Shown here piece by piece: positions 57,730 through 64,000 of a stretch of 64,000 nt of DNA. This DNA comes from Shouchella clausii (GTDB lineage Bacteria > Bacillota > Bacilli > Bacillales > Bacillaceae_D). The stretch covers positions 620,001-684,000 of the forward strand of contig NZ_BCXJ01000002.1 in the NCBI RefSeq assembly GCF_001598215.1. Direction: 5' to 3'. Both the position numbers and the translations under genes were made by a program. The stretch's first letter is position 1. The number at the start of each line of letters is the position of its first letter. The notes below the pieces were generated by a model. That model had not been told where the DNA came from. It made no database searches and saw only the letters and a program-made list of their open reading frames with translations.

Positions 57730-57749
57730 AGTGCTTTGTCGCCAAAAAG

Positions 57750-60044
57750 TTAAATGGTCTTCGTCTCAAGTGTTTGCCGGGCTTCTTTCGCTGCCTCTAC
57801 CATCACTTTTAATGCGGCCACTGTTTCTGGTTCTTGCCGTGTTTTCAAACCGCAGTCTGGGTTGACCCAAAATTGCTTTGGATTTAAGACATTCAGCGCA
57901 CGCTCAATGTTACGGGCAATTTCTTCTTTAGCCGGGACGCGGGGGCTGTGAATGTCATACACGCCGAGGCCAATGCCTTTGTTATACGTGTAATCTTCGA
58001 ATGATGAAATTAGTTCGCCATGGCTACGGGACATTTCGATTGAAATGACATCTGCGTCAAGCCCGTCAATTGCTTCGATAATATCTTGGAAATCAGAATA
58101 ACACATATGCGTATGAATTTGCGTCTCTGGCTTTACTTGGTTGACCGTCAACTGGAAGGCCGTTACCGATTGGTCAAGATAGCTTTGCCATTTGGCGCGC
58201 TTAAGCGGCAATCCTTCCCGCAAAGCAGGTTCGTCTACTTGAATGACACCAATCCCATGTTCTTCAAGGGCAAGGACTTCTTTGCGCAAAGCGAGAGCAA
58301 TTTGATTAACCGCCTCGCCTTCCGTAATATCAGCCCTTGGAAACGACCAATTGTAAATCGTTACTGGGCCAGTTAGCATCCCCTTAACAGGTTTGTCTGT
58401 TTTGGACTGGGCATAAACCGTTTCTTTCACGGTCATTGGTTCTTTAAAGTAAACATCTCCATAAATAATAGGCGGTTTGACGCAACGTGACCCATAAGAC
58501 TGAACCCAGCCATATGTAGTAAACTGGAAGCCACCAAGCTTTTCGCCAAAAAATTCAACCATGTCTGTCCGTTCAAATTCGCCATGGACAAGGACGTCGA
58601 GCCCGAGCTGTTCTTGGATAGCGATCCAGCGGTCTATCTCGGCGTTAATGAACGTTTCATAGCCAGTACTGTCCAATTTTCCTTTGCGCCAGTCTAACCG
58701 TTTTTTACGGATCTCTTTTGTTTGTGGAAAACTGCCAATCGTCGTCGTCGGTAACAGCGGCAGTTTCAGTTTGGCCGCTTGCAACTTGGCCCGTGCAGGA
58801 GCGTCTAAGCCACGAGATGGGTCTTCGCTGCTGATTTGCGCTACTTCTTGTTGGACCGATTGATTGTTTCGGGCCTCTGAAGCATTTAATCGCGCTAACG
58901 CGTGTTTGCTCGCTTCTAATAACGAAGGTGGCTCTTGACCGTTGACCACTTTCGCCAATGAAACGATTTCGCTTATTTTTTCATCCGCAAATGCAATCGC
59001 TGCTTTTAATTCATCTGCAATATTCTCTTCTGATTGGACCGTTACTGGCACATGCAATAGGCTAGATGACGGCTGGAGAATGAGCCTTTCCCGTTCGACA
59101 ACCTCCAACACTTCCTCTAGTTCGCCATATACAGCTGTAAGGTCCGTCCGCCAAATGTTACGCCCATCAATAACGCCAAGTGCTAACAGCTTATCGTTTG
59201 GAAACCCTTTTAAACGAAGATTTTGCAATGTTTCTTCTTTTCCAGCTACAAAGTCAAATCCCAGCCCAGCAACCGGAAGCTGTATAAAGCGGTTATAGTC
59301 ATCAACGCTCTCAAAATAGGTTTGCAGCAAAAGCTTGGCGTTTGGCGCTCGTTGCGCTAATGACTGATACGTTTCCTCAACAACAGCCCACTCTGCTTCG
59401 GTCACATCGCCAGCCAAAATCGGTTCATCTACTTGAATCAATGGCGCGCCTGCCTGTGCCAATTCGGCCAGTACTTGTCCGTACAAAGGCACAAGTGTCT
59501 GCACATGCTCCGAGAAGGATTTATTTCCATATTGTTTTGCTAGTTTCACAAAACTGACTGGGCCAAGGAGTACCGGCTTGCCGTTAATGCCAAGCTCATT
59601 TTTCGCCTCTTCGTACAAACGCAGCCAGCGGTTATCGACAAGAGCTGGTTCTCTCCTAGCCGTTAACTCTGGGACAATATAGTGGTAGTTGGTGTTGAAC
59701 CACTTTGTCATTTCGGCTGCGACAGCATCATCGGTTCCCCGGGCAATTGCAAAATACGTTTCCTCTTCCACTTTTCCGCCATCATACGCAAACCTTTCCG
59801 GCACAATTCCGAAAGCAACAGCCGTGTCTAGCACATGGTCATAATCACTAAAATCGCCTACTGGAATAAGATCAAGGCCGAGCTGTTGCTGTTTTTGCAA
59901 ATAAGATAGCCTTAACGATTTCTGTTCCTGCAAAAAAGCAGCTTTTGAGCGCTTTCCTGCCCAGAATGCCTCAAGATTTTTTTTCCATTCTCGCTGGCCG
60001 CCAATCCGCGGATACCCTAATGATGAACTTCTCACTTTGCTCAA
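57750..60044 (-). CDS. metE: Cobalamin-independent methionine synthase
   Basis: 764 residues from TTG 60044, close after GGGGTGGAG; longer frames run into the leader. Two TIM barrels: the N-terminal one starts SSLGYPRIGGQREWKK; the C-terminal one carries the zinc ligands in HTHMCYSDF and NPDCGLKTR. It transfers the methyl group of 5-methyltetrahydropteroyl-triglutamate to homocysteine. Controlled by tandem SAM and cobalamin riboswitches in the leader: high SAM or high B12 each stop transcription early, so this B12-free enzyme is made only when both are scarce. Confidence 0.96.
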   Translation of the reverse strand: MSKVRSSSLGYPRIGGQREWKKNLEAFWAGKRSKAAFLQEQKSLRLSYLQKQQQLGLDLIPVGDFSDYDHVLDTAVAFGIVPERFAYDGGKVEEETYFAIARGTDDAVAAEMTKWFNTNYHYIVPELTARREPALVDNRWLRLYEEAKNELGINGKPVLLGPVSFVKLAKQYGNKSFSEHVQTLVPLYGQVLAELAQAGAPLIQVDEPILAGDVTEAEWAVVEETYQSLAQRAPNAKLLLQTYFESVDDYNRFIQLPVAGLGFDFVAGKEETLQNLRLKGFPNDKLLALGVIDGRNIWRTDLTAVYGELEEVLEVVERERLILQPSSSLLHVPVTVQSEENIADELKAAIAFADEKISEIVSLAKVVNGQEPPSLLEASKHALARLNASEARNNQSVQQEVAQISSEDPSRGLDAPARAKLQAAKLKLPLLPTTTIGSFPQTKEIRKKRLDWRKGKLDSTGYETFINAEIDRWIAIQEQLGLDVLVHGEFERTDMVEFFGEKLGGFQFTTYGWVQSYGSRCVKPPIIYGDVYFKEPMTVKETVYAQSKTDKPVKGMLTGPVTIYNWSFPRADITEGEAVNQIALALRKEVLALEEHGIGVIQVDEPALREGLPLKRAKWQSYLDQSVTAFQLTVNQVKPETQIHTHMCYSDFQDIIEAIDGLDADVISIEMSRSHGELISSFEDYTYNKGIGLGVYDIHSPRVPAKEEIARNIERALNVLNPKQFWVNPDCGLKTRQEPETVAALKVMVEAAKEARQTLETKTI

Positions 60045-60085
60045 ATTTCTCCACCCCTTCATGTTTTTATCATGCCCATACAAAA

Positions 60086-60114
60086 AATCCCCTTTACGCA
60101 GTTAAAAGGGGATT
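60086..60114 (-). terminator. Terminator of the cobalamin riboswitch
   Basis: AATCCCCTTT...AAAGGGGATT followed on the minus strand by TTTTTTG, 40 bases before metE. Formed when the upstream cobalamin aptamer is bound. Confidence 0.85.
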
Positions 60115-60189
60115 GGAAAGTTAGCCAATTGTTAACTCGTGCCTAGACACAAACGTTCTATTGGCTTTGTTATCCACTCCTCTCTATAT

Positions 60190-60330
60190 CCACGTAGAGT
60201 CAAGCAGTACAAGCAGGCAGGCAATCTGACTTCACGAATGTTGTGTAATCGTGTCACAGTGGCGGGACCGTCCTGGATTTTCACCAGCTTCCCCTTTTAA
60301 GCAGCCGAAGCCGCACCTGTTTGCATCTAT
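60190..60330 (-). promoter_or_regulatory. Cobalamin (B12) riboswitch
   Basis: Minus strand carries the conserved core: ACAGGTGCGGC, AAGGGGAAGCTGGTGAAAAT, CCAGGACGGTCCCGCCACTG and later the GCCTGCCTGC region, as in B12-box RNAs. It lies between the SAM terminator and the B12 terminator. Boundaries are approximate. Confidence 0.9.
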
Positions 60331-60334
60331 AAAA

Positions 60335-60371
60335 TTGAAAAACACCCGTTCCGGGACTGGAAAGGGTGTTG
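60335..60371 (-). terminator. Terminator of the SAM riboswitch
   Basis: Minus strand AACACCC...GGGTGTT hairpin followed by TTTTCAATTTT. First of two attenuation points of metE. Confidence 0.85.
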
Positions 60372-60388
60372 TTCTCACGAAATGAATC

Positions 60389-60497
60389 CCCTTATCTGCC
60401 AAAGTTCCCTTTGCTGGATTTAGCACCTTTTCATCGCAATGAATGGTTGCTGAAGCTTCATTGGGCCAGTCCCTCCGCTTCTCGTTATAAGAGTGTT
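60389..60497 (-). promoter_or_regulatory. SAM-I (S-box) riboswitch
   Basis: Minus strand carries the S-box signature: ACTCTTATAACGAGAAGCGG (P1 start), GGAGGGACTGGCCCAATGAA, GCTTCAGCAACC, GGTGCTAAATCCAGCAAAG and AGATAAGGGG closing P1. It precedes the SAM terminator and the cobalamin riboswitch, the tandem arrangement known from B. clausii metE. Confidence 0.93.
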
Positions 60498-60716
60498 TTT
60501 ATGAAAATGTGTTGTTCATACTGTAGCAGAAGTTTTCATAGTTGTCAAAACAAAAATCGCACAGTCTAAAGTGTGGGCGCTATTTCGATAACTTACTCAT
60601 CTTCCTTATGTGCCAGCATTTTCCGTCTCTTGCGTTTTTGCCAAAACAGGCAAACACCTTTTTTTCTTTGCGGAATCTGTTAAAATAGGAGAGTTGATTC
60701 ATAAGGAGGAACATCG

Positions 60717-61733
60717 ATGCCTAAACGAAACGATCTGTGCCCATGCGGGAGCGGAAAAAAATATAAAAAATGCTGTATGAATCGCTCAACTAACCAGGCA
60801 ATGGTCGTGCAAGACGAACTAAACCAGCTTGAAACAGAATTGCTTTACATGGCATTTACCCGCTATCAAAAACAGTTAACAAATTGGGTGCAAAGCTACC
60901 ATTCCGTTTATCCTGAAGCAGATAAAACGGTGACTGAAACACTTTCAAGCATGTTGCTTGTTTGGTTGATTTTTACAAAGCCCATTCAAGAGGACGGGAC
61001 AACGATTTTTGATGTTTTTTATGAAGGGAAAAAGAGAAAGCTTAAACGCCCGAAAACGGCTTTCCTGTTGGAAACTTGGAAACAAACACGCCCAGCTGTT
61101 CTTGAAATTAAACAGCAAACGGATGAGCGCGTGTACAAAAGCGTCGATTTGTTAACGGGACAGCAGATCGACCATATATTGCCAACTGAGCATGAGAAGA
61201 CCGCACGACCAGGCTCCACTGTCATCGGCTTTCCGGCAAAATCTGATCCGCATATGTCCTTTATTGGCCCTGTTATTAGCCATTTGCCTGAAAAAACGGC
61301 TACTATCAAACAAAAAGTCGCTTCGTTTGTAAACGAAACAGAAGACGCCTTTTTGCAGAAGTGGCCACAGCTGTTGTCAGCCCTTTTAAATAGCGAACAG
61401 GCTCCGACCGTTGCTCCTGATCAGTTCCGCTGGCATACAGACAAACAAAAGGAAACAGCCGAAGCATTGCTCAATGGCCTCCGCCTTGATCGATGCCCGC
61501 CGGAAATTGAAATGCTTGCCTTAGAGAAATGGAACCAGTTTTGCCAGGAACACAATCCGGCAATCCGCAAGCCAGCAGCGTACGCTGCTGCGATGGAATA
61601 CGCCCTTCAAACGATTGCGCCTATTTCCGCTACACAAAAAGCACTTGCTAAAAAGTACGGCGTTAGCCCATCAACGATTTCTGCCCGCTCAGCAGAAATT
61701 GTGACTGTGCTAAAAGAAACAGCAACGGCCTAA
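60717..61733 (+). CDS. SEC-C motif protein with C-terminal helix-turn-helix
   Basis: 338 residues. It begins with the zinc-binding SEC-C motif NDLCPCGSGKKYKKCC, as at the end of SecA, followed by an unfamiliar 260-residue middle and a helix-turn-helix-like ALAKKYGVSPSTISARSAEI at the C-terminus. The combination suggests nucleic-acid or nucleoprotein binding. AAGGAGGAACATCG precedes the ATG. Function unknown; it stands alone divergent from metE's leader. Confidence 0.75.
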   Translation: MPKRNDLCPCGSGKKYKKCCMNRSTNQAMVVQDELNQLETELLYMAFTRYQKQLTNWVQSYHSVYPEADKTVTETLSSMLLVWLIFTKPIQEDGTTIFDVFYEGKKRKLKRPKTAFLLETWKQTRPAVLEIKQQTDERVYKSVDLLTGQQIDHILPTEHEKTARPGSTVIGFPAKSDPHMSFIGPVISHLPEKTATIKQKVASFVNETEDAFLQKWPQLLSALLNSEQAPTVAPDQFRWHTDKQKETAEALLNGLRLDRCPPEIEMLALEKWNQFCQEHNPAIRKPAAYAAAMEYALQTIAPISATQKALAKKYGVSPSTISARSAEIVTVLKETATA

Positions 61734-61738
61734 TGGCT

Positions 61739-61768
61739 GAACAGCCAAACTCTCCGCTTTGGCTGTTC
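61739..61768 (+). terminator. Hairpin after the SEC-C gene
   Basis: GAACAGCCAAA-CTCTCCGC-TTTGGCTGTTC, perfect 11-bp stem six bases after the stop, followed by GATTCTCGTTT. Confidence 0.65.
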
Positions 61769-61780
61769 GATTCTCGTTTA

Positions 61781-61924
61781 GGCGCCTTGCGCTTTTGCTA
61801 TCGTCTAGCTTCAGGCGCCATCAGCTCGAGTCGCTTCGAACCAGCCGCTGAAGTAAAATGCTACTTCATCTTCTGGTCCTCCAGCGCTTGTCGCTGATTA
61901 CCGGGCGCCTTACGCTTTTGCTAT
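61781..61924. repeat. Short interspersed repeat bounded by 21-bp direct repeats
   Basis: GGCGCCTTGCGCTTTTGCTAT (61781-61801) and GGCGCCTTACGCTTTTGCTAT (61904-61924) flank about 100 bases containing GTCTAGCTTCAGGCGCC, the hairpin TGAAGTA-AAATGC-TACTTCA and the hairpin CAGCG-CTTG-TCGCTG. It resembles non-coding repeats scattered through Bacillus genomes. Its right end touches the ribosome site of the next gene (AAGGAGG). Confidence 0.6.
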
Positions 61925-61937
61925 AAGGAGGGGTTTG

Positions 61938-62372
61938 ATGCATAAGGGTTCTTCGCTGCTCACTGTATGCGTGACCGTGTTTTTTATCATTGTCATCTCA
62001 GCAGCGGCGCTCGCTTTCGTTTTTGGTTTATATTATTTAGGGATGGCCGGTTTGTTCCAACTGCTTGGCATCCACTATGACTCTGTTCAGGCATTAGCTT
62101 TGTTTGTCTTGCTTTTTTTGCTGATCGGCATTTTTATTGAATTGTTTGCTAAAGTGTTCAATACGTTGCTTCTCCCTGCTGTCGCAAGCAGACCGCTTCA
62201 AAAAATACTAGAGTTTTGCATAAGATATACATTCACACTTCCTGTTGTTTTTTTGCTAAACCACTATATGTCTACCATCCACATTAAGCTGATGTCGCAA
62301 GCAGCCCTTGCTGCATTTGTCGTTGCACTTGAAATGCTAATTGCCAATGATGATTACAGCCAAAAAGGCTGA
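61938..62372 (+). CDS. YrvL-like membrane protein
   Basis: 144 residues from ATG 61938, seven bases after AAGGAGG. Three to four membrane segments: about 10-37, 47-68, 84-102 and 116-132. It resembles the YrvL regulatory membrane protein of Bacillus (FGLYYLGMAGLFQLLGIHYDS). YrvL of B. subtilis affects SigO/RsoA-dependent genes; a role here is only inferred. The upstream repeat places its translation start next to repeat DNA. Confidence 0.6.
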   Translation: MHKGSSLLTVCVTVFFIIVISAAALAFVFGLYYLGMAGLFQLLGIHYDSVQALALFVLLFLLIGIFIELFAKVFNTLLLPAVASRPLQKILEFCIRYTFTLPVVFLLNHYMSTIHIKLMSQAALAAFVVALEMLIANDDYSQKG

Positions 62373-62580
62373 TAAAACATCTGCTTACCGATAGGTGCTT
62401 GCCATTAGGCAGGTGATCTGTCTTGTTAAATAGATCGAATTTTCCGTCATAAGCTCATGCGTCCTTTTTGTTTAGCGTAACTTTTACAATCTATTACATT
62501 ATAAAACACTATTAAACGTTTTTTTCTGCTATGATTTGAGTAAGCCCATTTGGTGCTGATCATCTTTAAGGAGGAATAAT

Positions 62581-64000
62581 ATGCCGATACGAAAATCGAT
62601 GCAACCCTTGATTCTGCTTGTTTTTGCTCTATTCTTCTGTTTTACCGTCCCACAATCCGTTTCTGGAGAAACAGGTGAAAAAACGCTTCATATCATTCAC
62701 ACCAATGATATCCATGCTAGCTTTGACGAGTATGGGAAAGTGGCAGCTTACATACAGAAAAAGCGGCAAACATCCGACCATTTTCTATATGTCGATGCCG
62801 GTGATTTTGCGAGCGGCAACCCTGTCGTCGATTTAAACAATGGAAAGCCAATGATTGATGTATTTAACCTTGCTGGCTTAGATGCGTTTACCATTGGCAA
62901 CCATGAATTCGACTACGGGCAAGACCATTTAAAAACGAACATGGGACATGCAGACTTTCCTTGGCTTGCCGCCAACCTTGATACAGGGGCGACGGATGTC
63001 GAAAATACGAAACCTTATGTGTTATTAGATGCGGATGGCATCTCCGTTGCATTATTTGGCTTAACGCAAGCGCCACCAGCAACAGCACCAGCAAATGTAG
63101 TTGGTATGGATTTCGATAATGATTATATTGGAACAGCGCTTGCTTATAAAGACGAACTAGAAAGTCAAGCTGATGTCGTTATTGCTCTTACTCACATCGG
63201 CTACGACCAAGACCGCCGCCTTGCAAATGAGGTCGAGTATTTTGATGCCATTATAGGCGGCCATTCTCATACGACATTAAACGCCCCTGCCGTCGTAAAC
63301 GGCACGCCAATTGTCCAAACTGGCTCCAATTTGCAACATATTGGTGAACTTGAGTTTACCTACAATGAAACGACTGATGAGGTGACAGAAGTTTCAGGCC
63401 AGCTTACAGCTGTATCCTCCTTAACAGAAACGGATAAAGACGTCCAAGCTGTTATTGACAAGTACAACGAAGAGATGGATGAGCTTCTCGGCAAAGTGAT
63501 CGGCTATTCAAACACCGGGCTATCCCGTGACGGGCGCTATGATCGCGATGCTCCTCTCGGCAATTTTTGGACAGATGCCATGCGTGCCTTTGCCGATGCA
63601 GATATCGCCTTAACGAACAATGGCGGTATCCGCGACAGCATTGCCCCAGGCGAAGTGACATTAAACGATATCTATAAAATTGAGCCTTTTGCCAACGAGA
63701 TTATGGTAATTGAAATGACAGGCGAAGCGATCGAAAACGTCATCGCCTATTCATACGCCCGTGATGATCGCAACCAAATCGATTTGCAAACATCAGGTCT
63801 CCACTACGAAATAATAACAGGAATGACAGGCAACTTTATTGACGTGAACGTATCAATCGATGGCCAGCCACTTGAGGCAGACTCCACTTATAAAGTCGCA
63901 GTTGCTGACTATATTGGCACTGGCGGATCAGGCTACCATTTTGAAGGCGAAATCTTACAAGAAACAGTAGGCCTAATGACGACGGCAATGGAACAATATG
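62581..64000 (+). CDS. Secreted 5'-nucleotidase / metallophosphoesterase (UshA type), partial
   Basis: 473 codons to the end of the window without a stop; the C-terminus is missing. Signal peptide MPIRKSMQPLILLVFALFFC with probable cleavage after about residue 29. Metallophosphoesterase motifs: HTNDIHASFDEYG, VDAGDF, GNHEFDYG, LTHIGYDQ and GGHSHT; then the 5'-nucleotidase C-terminal domain from about residue 300 (GYSNTGLSRDG, NNGGIRDSI, IGTGGSGYHF). It hydrolyses nucleotides or 2',3'-cyclic nucleotides outside the cell. AAGGAGGAATAAT precedes the ATG. It may end in a cell-wall anchor that lies beyond the window. Confidence 0.92.
   Translation, partial: MPIRKSMQPLILLVFALFFCFTVPQSVSGETGEKTLHIIHTNDIHASFDEYGKVAAYIQKKRQTSDHFLYVDAGDFASGNPVVDLNNGKPMIDVFNLAGLDAFTIGNHEFDYGQDHLKTNMGHADFPWLAANLDTGATDVENTKPYVLLDADGISVALFGLTQAPPATAPANVVGMDFDNDYIGTALAYKDELESQADVVIALTHIGYDQDRRLANEVEYFDAIIGGHSHTTLNAPAVVNGTPIVQTGSNLQHIGELEFTYNETTDEVTEVSGQLTAVSSLTETDKDVQAVIDKYNEEMDELLGKVIGYSNTGLSRDGRYDRDAPLGNFWTDAMRAFADADIALTNNGGIRDSIAPGEVTLNDIYKIEPFANEIMVIEMTGEAIENVIAYSYARDDRNQIDLQTSGLHYEIITGMTGNFIDVNVSIDGQPLEADSTYKVAVADYIGTGGSGYHFEGEILQETVGLMTTAMEQY

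Noticed and set aside
1-64000. CRISPR arrays, tRNA/rRNA genes, prophage or IS elements
   Set aside because: No regularly spaced direct repeats, tRNA cloverleaf arms, rRNA motifs or transposase/integrase sequences were found by eye; repeats seen are short and non-coding.

Overview
The window reads as a chromosomal segment of a low-to-moderate GC, spore-forming Bacillaceae bacterium. The best species guess is Shouchella (Bacillus) clausii or a close relative. The support is strong AGGAGG-type ribosome sites, sporulation-linked prkA and yhbH, gene order shared with the Bacillus subtilis yhb-yhc region (queG, the amidase yhbB, trmL, prkA, yhbH, yhcF-like module), and a metE leader carrying a SAM riboswitch followed by a cobalamin riboswitch, the arrangement described for B. 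clausii metE. No rRNA, tRNA, CRISPR array, transposase or prophage was recognised.

Layout: 0.5-4 kb holds small metabolic enzymes (GDPD, FAH-family hydrolase, MtnE-type aminotransferase, NfrA-type nitroreductase). 4.1-6.9 kb is the N-acetylglucosamine module nagA-nagB with divergent nagR and an operator between the facing promoters. 7-14.1 kb has a stress-type SDR, a beta-helix protein, DinB, small membrane proteins and a two-component system. 14.2-19 kb holds a DrrAB-type exporter, an MFS drug exporter and its divergent TetR regulator. 19.1-34 kb is the yhb-like region: yhbH and prkA are separated here by an ATPase and two tandem signal peptidases, followed by a class A PBP, a heme-monooxygenase-like protein, trmL, yhbB, ogt, queG and dps. 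34-39 kb has an M42 peptidase and two ABC exporters with a GntR regulator.

39-46 kb looks accessory: an AT-rich MepB-like gene, then an AraC regulator and a PTS-GH3-GH32 sugar operon with a candidate cre site. 46.5-53.3 kb is the most unusual part: a one-strand cluster KAS III - methyltransferase - acetoacetate decarboxylase - KAS II - SDR - Baeyer-Villiger monooxygenase, behind an AT-rich leader with a possible short upstream ORF. It has no thioesterase, NRPS/PKS module or carrier protein. It plausibly makes a small fatty-acid-derived ketone, ester or methyl ester, and the product is not predictable from sequence. 53.9-64 kb returns to core genes: gabD, cstA, metE with tandem riboswitches, a SEC-C protein, a YrvL-like membrane protein and the start of a secreted 5'-nucleotidase.

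A second theme is a family of short non-coding repeats (about 60-178 bp, ends CAGACTG and CAGTCTG). All four copies sit at intrinsic terminator hairpins. In two of them the whole terminator hairpin is duplicated on both sides of the repeat. All coordinates and motifs were read by eye; family assignments come from memory of the families, not from database searches.
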